A DNA stretch of 64,000 nucleotides from Paenibacillus swuensis (GTDB taxonomy: Bacteria; Bacillota; Bacilli; Paenibacillales; DY6): positions 1,016,501-1,080,500 of the forward strand of contig NZ_CP011388.1 of the NCBI RefSeq assembly GCF_001644605.1. Reading direction: 5' to 3'. The notes under the pieces were generated by a model. It was given only the letters and a program-made list of their open reading frames with translations. It made no database searches and had not been told where the DNA came from. This document shows, one piece after another, positions 26,526 through 35,499 of this stretch. Positions within the stretch are counted from its first letter, which is position 1, and each line of letters opens with the position of its first letter. A program made the position numbers and the translations under genes.

Positions 26526-28961
26526 TTAGAATTTAGAGATCAGCAATGCGGCTTCGGCGCGTACTGCTGTGCCTTGCGGGCTGAACTTTCCATCTCCGCG
26601 GCCTTCAATGAAACCAAGCTTCTTAGCGGCATTAACATGTTTCTGTGCCCATGTACCGATGAGTGAAGCATCCGTGAAGGTATTTTCGGACAAACTTTCA
26701 AGAGGTTTGCCTGTTTGGATTTCATAAGCTTTCATGAGCATGACAATCATTTCAGCGCGTGTTACTTTTTCTGCCGGTGCGAATGTTGTCGCGGTACGTC
26801 CTGAAACAATTCCCGCTTCCATAACAGCCGCTATTTCATCAGAATACCATTGACTAGCGGGAACATCCGTAAAGCTTACTGCACCTTTAGCTTTCAAGTT
26901 TAACTTGCGCGCTAGTAACGCGGCGAATTCCGCACGGGTCAACTCAAGGTTAGGAGCAAATGCAGTGTCACTCACACCGGTAATCACATGATGTGCAGAC
27001 AGCTTCGTAATAGCTTTAGCTGCCCAATGGTTGCTCGCCACATCAGTGTAGGATTTAGTGTATTCCAACACACCATATCTACCGACACGGGACACATCCG
27101 CTACTAACATGCCGTCTACCATTTGGCTGCTGATATATTCCAGTTCCCCGTTAGTTCCCATGTAATAGAGACCTGTTAGCTCCGCATCAACACCGGCACT
27201 TAGTTTAAATTTCAAGGTGATAGGCGTATCCAGTTGGGATAGTTTCGTTTCTTTATTAGTTCCGATCATCCGATAAGAAAGGTTTAAATCATAAACATCT
27301 CCTGCCGCTTGAAGCTTGACGCTATTCAACTTCGAAGTTGCGGCAGCGATTGCTGTTTGTACCGCTTCAGCTTTAACTTTATCAAAGGAAAACAATAGCT
27401 GTGCATCCTTTAATTCATTGGCAGGAATCAAGCCTTTTAACTTGTTAAGCGTTTCGCTGGAAATATCGGCTTTAAATGTTGAGCAATCATGTTTTAGCAC
27501 GCTGTCTTGAGTCAATCCAGTAGGATTTACTTGTAACGCGGCTTTTTTGGCGTCTTTATCTAAAGTCACACAAGAATCAGGTTGAATCGTTACAGGCGGA
27601 GCCGGTACGTAAATTGCTGTGGCAGCTGCAGGTTTAGGATATCTAAACGCCTGAAGAGATTCGTTACCTACTTTATCCACTGCGGAAACATTGACATGAT
27701 AAGTTGTACCGTTATTTAGACCGTTAATGGAATAGCTGGTAGCCGTAATCGGCTCCGGTGTTAGCAGCTTACCGTCTATGTATACCAGGTAACCGGCAAG
27801 ATCCGCTTCTTTGTTGGCATCCCATGTTAAGGAGACGCTGCTGTCACCGCTAATCACGTTTAGATTTGTTGGTTTTTCAGGTGCGAAAGGATCGCCAATG
27901 ACGATGTTTTTGCGGAATATGTCAATCGCATCATGGTTGTTACCTGAGATAGACATATATACGTAAGTTTTGTTCGAATTAATATTACGCGTTGTTATTT
28001 CGTCGCCTTCACTTAAGCTGGAAAGTCTAAGCGTATACTTTTTGCCTTTCTCGAGCTTTTCTGCAAATTTAAAGTTAATCTGGTTTTCAAAATATACGTC
28101 TATTTTAGTTGGATGCAGGACATTATTATCGTTTACCAACTCCAGATCATCCAGTTCGATGTTGCGCAAGTTGAAGCCACTCATTTGCAAATAAACATAG
28201 CTGTCCGGCTCCGTACGCTCATTCACTGGAATGAAGGAAATGATGTTTTCCTCGGGAAGCAACAAGACATTTGACTCTTTACCATCTACGTGGACTACAG
28301 TGTCCTTCATAATTCCAGGTGTAGTGTATTTTAATAATCTTCTTTCCGATTCTTGCCCTGCCTGATCTACAGCAGAAACTTCAATGCTCGTTGACGTGGA
28401 GGCAGGGACAAAATTGAATTCATAGTGACTGTTTAAGGATGTTTGTTTTAAAACTCCACCGACATATACGTTGTATCCAGTCAGATCGTAATTGTCCTTT
28501 GAGCTATCCCAATGGAAACTTATATTATAACTACCGTTCTTTGGTATGTACGATACGTAAGTCAGGTATGGAGCATACGGGATCGCATCTGCAACCGAGG
28601 TATATACATTACCGTTAACCGTTGTGGCAATTCCCTCCGGCCAGAAGCCTCCGTGGACCATCATTGAAGTTACATTATACCCCGGATAGGTTGTTCCATC
28701 CACCGTATACCAATACACATTGTGATAGACAGAGTACCCTTCATTCTTCAGCGTGCCGTTAATATTCTTTGGATTCATCGCAAATAGATTTACTTGAGGA
28801 TAACGAACTTTTGAATATATCGTGCCGGACACCTTACCCGTGTTAGCATCATATTGCAACTGAATGTGCCCTGCCGCATAAGATAACAAAGGAAAACTGA
28901 GTTGAAGCAATAACATAAAAGCCAATCCCATACTTAATTTGCGAATACCTTGCGATTTCAA
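26526..28961 (-). CDS. Secreted cell-surface protein with fibronectin III and three SLH domains
   Basis: An 811-residue exported protein anchored to the wall. It starts at a TTG (28961) with GAGGGAGAG 9 nt upstream; the signal peptide (about 1-30) ends near LSYAAG. Two fibronectin-III-like domains (about 130-210, FHWDSSKDNYDLTGYNVYV; and about 365-440, PTNLNVISGDSSVSLTW) flank a region that looks like an Ig-type domain. Three SLH domains close the protein (about 637-689, 697-745, 760-811), each with FTDV or YTDV, W and TRAE or VRAE marks. They bind pyruvylated secondary cell-wall polymer. The role is structural or adhesive; no catalytic motif is seen. Confidence 0.85.
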   Translation of the reverse strand: MKSQGIRKLSMGLAFMLLLQLSFPLLSYAAGHIQLQYDANTGKVSGTIYSKVRYPQVNLFAMNPKNINGTLKNEGYSVYHNVYWYTVDGTTYPGYNVTSMMVHGGFWPEGIATTVNGNVYTSVADAIPYAPYLTYVSYIPKNGSYNISFHWDSSKDNYDLTGYNVYVGGVLKQTSLNSHYEFNFVPASTSTSIEVSAVDQAGQESERRLLKYTTPGIMKDTVVHVDGKESNVLLLPEENIISFIPVNERTEPDSYVYLQMSGFNLRNIELDDLELVNDNNVLHPTKIDVYFENQINFKFAEKLEKGKKYTLRLSSLSEGDEITTRNINSNKTYVYMSISGNNHDAIDIFRKNIVIGDPFAPEKPTNLNVISGDSSVSLTWDANKEADLAGYLVYIDGKLLTPEPITATSYSINGLNNGTTYHVNVSAVDKVGNESLQAFRYPKPAAATAIYVPAPPVTIQPDSCVTLDKDAKKAALQVNPTGLTQDSVLKHDCSTFKADISSETLNKLKGLIPANELKDAQLLFSFDKVKAEAVQTAIAAATSKLNSVKLQAAGDVYDLNLSYRMIGTNKETKLSQLDTPITLKFKLSAGVDAELTGLYYMGTNGELEYISSQMVDGMLVADVSRVGRYGVLEYTKSYTDVASNHWAAKAITKLSAHHVITGVSDTAFAPNLELTRAEFAALLARKLNLKAKGAVSFTDVPASQWYSDEIAAVMEAGIVSGRTATTFAPAEKVTRAEMIVMLMKAYEIQTGKPLESLSENTFTDASLIGTWAQKHVNAAKKLGFIEGRGDGKFSPQGTAVRAEAALLISKF

Positions 28962-29079
28962 AATTCTGCACTCTCCCTCAAATGTCCTAAATAATTCCTC
29001 CTTATTGTAAGTCGTAACTACCATTTAGACAATACTATTTTCATAGATTTTAGCAAAATGTGTTACATTTTGTATCTAA

Positions 29080-30240
29080 TTAGTTCTTTGTTCCTATTTT
29101 TAATCTCCAGATATATGATGGTGAATTTCCGTTAAAACATGCCAAACACAGGATGAAAACCCCGAAACAGAGCGAAAAAGAGAAATCGATATCAAATCCC
29201 GCATGAACCAGAAATATAATAATCAACGGAAGATAAAGATGAGTAACCGGACTTTTCCCCCTCAGAGCGCTCCATACTGTAACTCCTACAATACCCAAAA
29301 AAAGCAGCAACCCCGCAACTCCCACATCCAATACCAATTGCAGATAATACTGATGCACATATTTCACAAAATACCCCGGGGGATGCAACGCTTCCCACCC
29401 TCCGCCTCCAAGACCTCTGTACCAGAACCGGCTTGCCATCTCGAAACCGTCTTCCCAATATACACGTCGCAGCTTTAACTCAGGTGTATTCCAGTCCCAA
29501 CGCATTAACCTGCCGCCGATGCCAGCCCATAACACGACAGCCACTGCCGCAACAGATGCTAAACCCAGGAAGATCGCAGTCCTCTTGCGGTTTTCTCCCC
29601 AAAACACTGAAACCATAATCGTATAAATGAGCCAGCCCCCGAAAAGTAGCAGCACCATTCGCGATTGCGTTTGAATGAGTCCTGCCGTCAACACGAGGAT
29701 GGGCAGCCACATGATTCGGTCACCGCCAGACGATAAAGCCCGCCAAGCTACAGCAATCCCCACCAATAAAAGAATAGCCAAAGTATTGGCGTAACCGAAC
29801 GTGGATTCCAGCCGTCCATTCCGGAACAGATGAAAAAACCAACCCCATACCACCAGGAAAGTCCCCACCCAAGCAACTTGACGCATAAGCCGCCATTGCA
29901 AAGTGCTTGTTAAGCGGGAAGCCAGAAAAGCTACAGGAAACACACTTGTGATTTTGGCAGCCTCCTTGACAGCGAGCGAAGGACTTGCGGCGTACAAGCA
30001 AGCACTCCAGTACAGCGTAACCAGCAGCGCAAGCCCCAGATGAAGCCAGGTCAGCTCGATTTTTTTGTCCCGCCAGATGGTAACACCCATGGCCATGACT
30101 AACCCCAGTCCGGATACAACATAAGATGTTGGGAAAAAGTAACCCCCGCACAATGCGCCAACCCATAAGTAAGCCGTCAGGACCCAGAACGGAAAGTTTG
30201 GAGTTTTTATAGAATGGTTGTTTATTGCTACATTAGACAT
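29080..30240 (-). CDS. Polytopic membrane protein of the O-antigen ligase/polymerase (Wzy/WaaL) type
   Basis: A protein of about 386 residues with some ten membrane segments and a large loop (about 270-310: GRLMRWDWNTPELKLRRVYWEDGFEMA) before YRGLGGGGWEALHPPGYFVKYVHQYYLQLVLDVG. The order of a loop with R/W/Y and H-N/H-Q-like motif before the last helices is typical of Wzy_C family proteins, which join glycan chains to a lipid or protein carrier. I place the start at the ATG at 30240, with AAAGGAAA upstream. No other polysaccharide genes adjoin, so its substrate is unknown. A role in glycosylating the S-layer or secondary wall polymer is possible given the SLH neighbour. Confidence 0.75.
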   Translation of the reverse strand: MSNVAINNHSIKTPNFPFWVLTAYLWVGALCGGYFFPTSYVVSGLGLVMAMGVTIWRDKKIELTWLHLGLALLVTLYWSACLYAASPSLAVKEAAKITSVFPVAFLASRLTSTLQWRLMRQVAWVGTFLVVWGWFFHLFRNGRLESTFGYANTLAILLLVGIAVAWRALSSGGDRIMWLPILVLTAGLIQTQSRMVLLLFGGWLIYTIMVSVFWGENRKRTAIFLGLASVAAVAVVLWAGIGGRLMRWDWNTPELKLRRVYWEDGFEMASRFWYRGLGGGGWEALHPPGYFVKYVHQYYLQLVLDVGVAGLLLFLGIVGVTVWSALRGKSPVTHLYLPLIIIFLVHAGFDIDFSFSLCFGVFILCLACFNGNSPSYIWRLKIGTKN

Positions 30241-30271
30241 GATGAGTTTCCTTTGCTTATGTTTTATAGTT

Positions 30272-30807
30272 TCAAAAATAGATAGAGACCGCGCCATAAA
30301 TCAATAATATGCCCATCGTGTAATTAAACGGTCTTTCATATTTGGATAGAAATTTCCTGAATACGAACCCGAAGATAGCCCAGCAGGTGTTGGACAAGAA
30401 TGTAACTACCGCCAACAAGACAGCAAACATCACCAGGCTGATGCTGGATTTATAAAACGGAATGATAAACGTCGATGCCACGGTTAACGCATATAAGATT
30501 CCTTTGGGATTCATAAATTGCAGCATGACACCCGAGAAGAAAGAATTTCGCCCCTCATCCTCCGGATCCTTTTCCTTAAGTGTACTTCTCATGATCTGGA
30601 TTGCAAGATAGACCATATACAAACTTCCGCAAAGACTCATCGTTAACTTAATTTCAGGCATGTATTGGTACAAAATGATATGCCAAATATGAACCGAAGT
30701 GTTTTCTTAAAGCCGTACTGGTGCGCATTGGACATCGACAGCAGATTGTTAGGACCCGGCGTGAACGTAGTGACAAAAACATATAACAAAAACGGAACGA
30801 TTAACAT
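30272..30807 (-). pseudogene. LysE/RhtB-type amino-acid exporter broken by a deletion/frameshift
   Basis: Two frames together give one exporter. From the ATG at 30807 (GGAGGGGG upstream) the start MLIVPFLLYVFVTTFTPGPN and NLLSMSNAHQYGF is the family N-terminus with the conserved TPGPN. After GISF, near 30671, this frame runs into a stop at 30643. The family sequence resumes in another frame at LYQYMPEIKL and continues with GSLYMVYLAIQIM and LQFMNPKGILYALT to the end at 30272. Joined, they give about 180 residues instead of about 200: roughly 20 residues that would form the second membrane helix are missing. Simple slippage would not remove them, so this is a small deletion and a real loss of function. 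Confidence 0.85.
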
Positions 30808-30846
30808 GTAAACCCCCTCCTTATATGCTATACTTGAACAAAATGT

Positions 30847-30858
30847 ACGTTTTAACGT
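30847..30858. promoter_or_regulatory. Palindrome between the broken exporter and the XRE-cupin regulator
   Basis: ACGTT-TT-AACGT is a short palindrome in the 105-bp divergent gap. It is a plausible operator for the regulator, which by its family would control itself and the exporter. The size and single copy make this tentative. Confidence 0.35.
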
Positions 30859-30912
30859 CTGTGCTTTATGAGTATACATATTGGTCGTTATATAGCACAA
30901 GGGGGTTTTGTT

Positions 30913-31464
30913 TTGGAGAATATTAATATCGTCCTTGCCAAAAATCTCAAAATACTACGAGAGCAGAAAAAGTTAAGTCTGGATAAAGTATCGGAACTAA
31001 CAGGCGTCAGCAAAACGATGCTCGGTCAGATCGAACGCGAAGAATCCAATCCAACCATTAATACCGTGTGGAAAATAGCGAATGGGTTGAAGATCTCTTT
31101 TACTTCATTAATTCATGACCCTCAACCGGATACCGTCATTGTTAAGAAAAAGGAAATTCAGCCGCTGGTAGAAGATCAGGGGAGATTCAGGGTATACCCT
31201 TTCTTTCCTTATGAAGAGGGACGGCGGTTTGAAATGTATTCCGTGGAAATTGACAAGGGCGGATCCTGGAGTGCCGAGCCACACCGTGAGGGAACGGAGG
31301 AGTTTATCACCGTATACAAGGGTTCGGTTACCGTTCGCGTGGACAACGAGGAGTACACCGTGGAACAGGGAGATTCTATCCGTTTTCGGGCGGATCGTCC
31401 GCATGCCTATCATCATTCCGGCGATACGAAAACTCGATTGACGATGGTGATTCATTATAGCTGA
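30913..31464 (+). CDS. XRE-family regulator with C-terminal cupin sensor
   Basis: A regulator of about 183 residues. The N-terminal helix-turn-helix (about 5-60) reads LAKNLKILREQKKLSLDKVSELTGVSKTMLGQIE, and a C-terminal cupin (about 105-180) has SAEPHREGTEEFITVYKGSV and DSIRFRADRPHAYHHSG, which would bind a small ligand. It starts at a TTG (30913) with AAGGGGG upstream. XRE-cupin genes divergent from LysE-type exporters are a familiar pair, with the regulator sensing the exported amino acid or analogue. Here the exporter is broken but the regulator frame is intact. Confidence 0.9.
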   Translation: MENINIVLAKNLKILREQKKLSLDKVSELTGVSKTMLGQIEREESNPTINTVWKIANGLKISFTSLIHDPQPDTVIVKKKEIQPLVEDQGRFRVYPFFPYEEGRRFEMYSVEIDKGGSWSAEPHREGTEEFITVYKGSVTVRVDNEEYTVEQGDSIRFRADRPHAYHHSGDTKTRLTMVIHYS

Positions 31465-31580
31465 CAACTTAGTACAATCAACCTAATAAACCATGCCATA
31501 GGATACATGTTTTAAAGGTATTTATAATGATACAGTTTGTATCATATAAGTTATTTTATTACATATGGAGGTTGGATTTA

Positions 31581-33212
31581 ATGAATGTACTTAGAAGAAC
31601 GCTCTCGTCCCTGCTTCTGTTCGCTATAATTTCCCTTTTGGTCCCTTTACAAGGTATTGTCATTGGTGCCGCGGCTCCGGTTCAAGACAAACCACCCTAT
31701 ATTGGCATCCGGTCCCCTTATCCAAATAAATTCGTGACTTCCTCCGTCTACATTAATGCTTATACGGCAGATGACTATTCTCAGGCTTCACTTAAGTTAT
31801 ACTCTAGTGATTCATCAACAAGTTATTTTCTGGCAAGTAGCCCAAATGGTATTATTCAACAAGATATATCCATGAAAGGAAATTTTGGGAAACAGACCCT
31901 AACCTTTGAAGCTTACGACGGTAAACAATATACTCGAACCCTCTTTCCCATTTACGTAGACCCTAGCCTCCGGCTAAAGAAAGAACAGAGCGTAGTTGGA
32001 CGCATTCTTGACTTCAATGAAAATCGAATTCTCTATGTAAACATCTACGGAGCTTTCACTAAGAACCGACACACCGGGGCTAACACACCCATCAAGATAG
32101 CCCGAACGATCCTGAACGGAAAATTAACCCCTCTAGGTTGTCTATTGCAAGATAGTACCGGTTATATGCACGAATATAAGAATGGTACCGTATTATCTTT
32201 AAGACATCACGGTTATGAAACGTTACAAGTGAAGGGCAAATACGCTTTATATAAGAAGTCCGTCAATCATACGGAATTCTATCTGCGAGACATGTTGACG
32301 GGAGTCGTAAGTACTGTTGTTGAAAAGTACAGCGGTAAAGCCGAACTTCTGGCTAACGGTGACGTGTTATATCTTGATAAGACCACCGGTTTTATGAAGT
32401 ATAGTGAAGGAAAGGTAACACTATTACACAAACCTGATGAAACACCAACCGGATTCGTTTATGACGGCGTGAACCTGATGTATGAGACCGTGCATGATAC
32501 ACATAATTTCAAGTTGTATTATAAAAAGGGATCCAATGCTCCCATCCTGTTACACACGTATCGTTTCCACCGCAGAACGCCTCATATCCACTATGAAGTA
32601 CATAACGGGTGGGCTGCTTATAGTACAGCGATGAACAATGAATTTCAAGCCACGATGATTAATACACAGGGGTTACAGAAAACGGTTATAAATTTATCTA
32701 ACATACATCAATTTGGAACCGAAAGAATTCATATTCATGATGATGGCCAGATTATGGTTGACGCGGGGTTGAATCATTATACTTCAAGCTACAACCAACC
32801 TGTAGCTGCTAAGTTTGCCTCAAGCTTGGACAATGCTAAATATATAAACAACAAGCTATATGGGTCCTTTGCTGACACCGTATTGAGCGCCTTGGCGAGC
32901 AGTAACAGCCCCTATGTTTCATCATCACCACTTGGGGAATATACCCCCCCAATAGACAAAATTGTGTTAAAATACAGCGGGAATATTGTACCAGGGCCTG
33001 CTTTTGAACAAATCGAATTTTACAAAAGCAAGGAAATTAATGATGTAACTATTACAACCACCATTCGCAATAATGAACTTACTTTACAGTTCTCTAAGTA
33101 TTTGTTGGTAGGATCTTATTTTGGTTTTACTATTCCTCAGCGAGCTCTCACAGACGAGAACGGTACACCAACGGATGCTTATGCCGTAAGCCAGGATTAC
33201 TACATTCGTTAG
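31581..33212 (+). CDS. Secreted protein of unknown function, possible C-terminal Big_5-type domain
   Basis: A 543-residue exported protein. It starts at an ATG with TGGAGG upstream; the signal peptide (about 1-30) is RRTLSSLLLFAIISLLVPLQ then GAAAP. After an Ig-like stretch (about 38-125) comes a beta-rich region (about 130-420) with recurring patterns such as NGDVLYLDKTTGFMKYSEGKV that could form a beta-propeller. The end (about 450-543; FEQIEFYKS, then NNELTLQFSKYLLVGSYFGFTIPQRALTDENG) resembles the Ig-like SbsA/Big_5 domain found in S-layer-type proteins. No SLH domain or sorting signal. It stands alone after the XRE-cupin gene. Confidence 0.7.
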   Translation: MNVLRRTLSSLLLFAIISLLVPLQGIVIGAAAPVQDKPPYIGIRSPYPNKFVTSSVYINAYTADDYSQASLKLYSSDSSTSYFLASSPNGIIQQDISMKGNFGKQTLTFEAYDGKQYTRTLFPIYVDPSLRLKKEQSVVGRILDFNENRILYVNIYGAFTKNRHTGANTPIKIARTILNGKLTPLGCLLQDSTGYMHEYKNGTVLSLRHHGYETLQVKGKYALYKKSVNHTEFYLRDMLTGVVSTVVEKYSGKAELLANGDVLYLDKTTGFMKYSEGKVTLLHKPDETPTGFVYDGVNLMYETVHDTHNFKLYYKKGSNAPILLHTYRFHRRTPHIHYEVHNGWAAYSTAMNNEFQATMINTQGLQKTVINLSNIHQFGTERIHIHDDGQIMVDAGLNHYTSSYNQPVAAKFASSLDNAKYINNKLYGSFADTVLSALASSNSPYVSSSPLGEYTPPIDKIVLKYSGNIVPGPAFEQIEFYKSKEINDVTITTTIRNNELTLQFSKYLLVGSYFGFTIPQRALTDENGTPTDAYAVSQDYYIR

Positions 33213-33276
33213 ACCTTAAATTAATCATATGATACTACTATTATTTTCTAAAAATTAAGAACAAGTTCCAATTTTA

Positions 33277-33330
33277 ACACCTCCATATATTCAGTAGTTA
33301 AGCCTTATACTATTGGATATTTGGAGGTTT
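33277..33330 (+). terminator. Long imperfect hairpin after the secreted-protein gene
   Basis: The arms 33279-33302 and 33303-33329 pair over more than 20 bases with a few mismatches (ACCTCCATATATTCA against the complement of TGGATATTTGGAGGT), closing on almost no loop. It lies 65 bp after the stop and is followed by TTTAT. It is probably a terminator. Confidence 0.6.
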
Positions 33331-33500
33331 ATCTGTGCTGTGATGCAAATGTATTTCTTCGACTGGCCAACATGCGCTCAACATGAATTGCACCAAAGTT
33401 GGGAAAGTTTACATTTTGGAAACATGGCGATATATCATTGAAATCATTGTTGGGTAAGGTATGAGTAGGAACTGAATACAACTTACGGAGGACATCCATT

Positions 33501-34439
33501 ATGCATACTCAACCATCTTTCCCTGTTCAAAAAGTTGCATTATCCGCCTTGGCGGTGTTAACACTCGCTTTACAGGTCGGACCTGTCGCATCCACTTCCG
33601 CAGCGGCATCTGATGCTCAACCTGTTGCGGTTACCAGTGCGGCTGCATCCAATCAAGTTTATAACAAGTTTGAAGCATTACTGAAAAAAGGGCAGCTGCA
33701 GCAAGCCATTGACTACCTGGATGCGAACATCGGCAAAGCCTCTAAATATCAGGCGACGATCATGGTGTTACATTTAGAGAACGCGCTTGTGAAAGCACTA
33801 CCGGGGAGGGTCGACAAACTGGCTAAACCCGAGTGGCAAACCGAAATTAGCAAAGTGTACAGACCGGGGGATTCGTTCCAGACGGTAGCTAACAAGGTAA
33901 AGAATTCAAGCCTGCGCACTGCATTAAAAGACGCATCCGAAATGAACTATCGTCTGGAAACGGCGGAGGGATTCTACTTCCCGGTCGTGCGTTATGCCGC
34001 ATTTCAGAAGTATGGAAATTACATCACCGCTGACATCAAAACCTACCTTGACATCATGACCGCGGAGTCCGAAAAAGCCGTGGCCAAAGACGCCGCGCTG
34101 TTGCTGGGTTATCAAGAACTGGCGAACCGCGCCTTGGCTCAGGAACGATTCGTTACGATGTATCCGAGTTCCAACCGTACAGCCCAAGTGAAGAATCTCC
34201 TTCACAATTACAAAACAATGACATTTTACGGGCTGAACAACACCCCTCTCTTCGATTACGAGACCAAAACGATGCAGGCCAATGCCAAAAAAGGCTACAC
34301 ACTCATCCTGCAAGCGAATAAGGGCAAATCCTCGGGTTACCTGAAGCTGCTTCAGCAGTTCATGGACGTTGTAGCGGAACATGATTACAAGCTGACGCCT
34401 GAGGTCGAGAAATTTCGTAAGGTGAACGTGCCTATTTAA
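33501..34439 (+). CDS. Secreted helical protein of unknown function
   Basis: A 312-residue exported protein with a clear ribosome site (GGAGG) and a signal peptide (about 1-35, KVALSALAVLTLALQVGPVAS then SAAASDA). The mature part is almost wholly alpha-helical with a repeat-like start (NKFEALLKKGQLQQAIDYLDANI) that resembles a TPR helix pair. It is rich in Lys and Ala and has no Cys, no membrane anchor and no catalytic motif I recognise. It has its own upstream gap of 288 bp and a downstream hairpin, so it is probably transcribed alone. Confidence 0.75.
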   Translation: MHTQPSFPVQKVALSALAVLTLALQVGPVASTSAAASDAQPVAVTSAAASNQVYNKFEALLKKGQLQQAIDYLDANIGKASKYQATIMVLHLENALVKALPGRVDKLAKPEWQTEISKVYRPGDSFQTVANKVKNSSLRTALKDASEMNYRLETAEGFYFPVVRYAAFQKYGNYITADIKTYLDIMTAESEKAVAKDAALLLGYQELANRALAQERFVTMYPSSNRTAQVKNLLHNYKTMTFYGLNNTPLFDYETKTMQANAKKGYTLILQANKGKSSGYLKLLQQFMDVVAEHDYKLTPEVEKFRKVNVPI

Positions 34440-34495
34440 TCTTCGTGGACAAAAAAGCCTGTTGGCACCCATGGTTAATAGCATATAGCCGCAAA

Positions 34496-34534
34496 AATAG
34501 TCCGCTACCCGGTTTTAACCTGGGGCGGGCTATT
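34496..34534 (+). terminator. Hairpin after the helical secreted-protein gene
   Basis: AATAGTCCGC pairs with GCGGGCTATT (one G-T pair), and the inner GGTT pairs with AACC around a 2-nt loop. It lies 57 bp after the stop. The T run is short, so termination strength is uncertain. Confidence 0.55.
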
Positions 34535-34691
34535 TGCGCGTTTGGAGCATCATGTGAAAGCCGCTTCGTCCGGGAGTTTATTTTCTTCTAAGCCCTCAAA
34601 TGCCGGATTTCCCATTGAATCAGCTAAGTGTATTACTACTGTTCCCTGTCACTTTGGTTGTGTGATGTGTTCACTTCATGACAAAAAAACA

Positions 34692-34734
34692 TGGAGTAAG
34701 CAGTGCCGGCTCGTTGCCAGCACTGCTTACTCCA
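34692..34734 (-). terminator. Strong terminator of the minus strand, downstream of the dioxygenase remnant
   Basis: A perfect 15-bp inverted repeat (34692-34706 and 34720-34734) continues with three inner pairs. On the minus strand it is followed closely by a run of seven T. It would end transcription of the truncated dioxygenase gene. Confidence 0.85.
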
Positions 34735-34758
34735 ATGATTCTCACCAATCAAGCCTAA

Positions 34759-34816
34759 GCTGAGTCAATGGGATATCGCCATCGATCACCCTTTGCTGAG
34801 TCAAGGGGATATCGCC
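34759..34816. repeat. Two direct copies of a 22-bp sequence
   Basis: GCTGAGTCAATGGGATATCG plus CC occurs at 34759-34780 and again, with one base changed, at 34795-34816; the period is 36 bp. The copies lie in the non-coding gap before the end of the dioxygenase remnant. No function is evident. Confidence 0.75.
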
Positions 34817-34826
34817 TTTTTTCGCC

Positions 34827-35411
34827 TCAGAAAGACATACAAAGGTAGCTCAAGGACCCGAATTCATAGCTGCGGTGGATAACCTGCGGCTTCGTTTCCG
34901 GATTCCCGCTTCCATAAGCAATCAGGATCGGCACAAAATGCTCCGCACGCGGCACCGCGCGACGAGCTTCCGGAGCCAACTGCATATAGTCGAACAGCTC
35001 CTCATTCCGGCGGCTCTGCATCCGCTCGACGATCCAGTCGTCAAACGCAACCGCCCAAGGCTCCGCCGTCTGGCTGCCCCAGTCCAGAATACGCAGATTG
35101 TGCACCGTCGCCCCGCTACCGATGACCAGAATGTCTTCCTCGCCCAGTCCGCGTAACGCCTCGCCAATCGCAAAGTGCTCAGCCGGATCCGCATCCGGAT
35201 TCACCGAGATTTGCACTACCGGAATATTCGCCTCCGGAAACAGACGGGACAAGATGACCCAGGAGCCGTGGTCGAGTCCGCGTGAGAAATTTTGTTCATG
35301 TGCCAATCCGTTACGTTTCAATCGCTCCGCTACTTTACCTGCCACTTCCGATGACCCGCGCGCCGGGTATTTCATAGCGAACAAGGCGTCCGGAAACCCT
35401 CCGAAATCATA
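34827..35411 (-). pseudogene. N-terminally truncated LigB-type extradiol dioxygenase (4,5-DOPA dioxygenase-like)
   Basis: Family-like sequence begins abruptly at YDFGGFPDALFAMKYP (35411) and runs to the stop at 34827, with LDHGSWVIL, PVVQISVN and VIGSGATVHNLR in family order. Members are about 260 residues long and begin with an HGSP motif and a SAHW motif that carry metal-binding His residues; both are missing. Upstream the frame meets a stop at 35451-35453 in AT-rich DNA that serves as the promoter region of the next gene. The first usable ATG (35375-ish, at AMKYP) has no ribosome site. I infer that a deletion removed the first 60-75 residues, so it is inactive. Confidence 0.8.
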
Positions 35412-35499
35412 TTTTAAGCTTTTAAATTCATATAAAAATAGATATTCCCTTTAACAATTTGTACTTTTCGTTTATTAGTTGAACGGGATGGAGGCTCTT

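Noticed and set aside
30643-30900. Separate small membrane protein upstream of the LysE-like frame
   Set aside because: Its sequence is the exact N-terminus of the same exporter family, so it is one broken gene rather than two.
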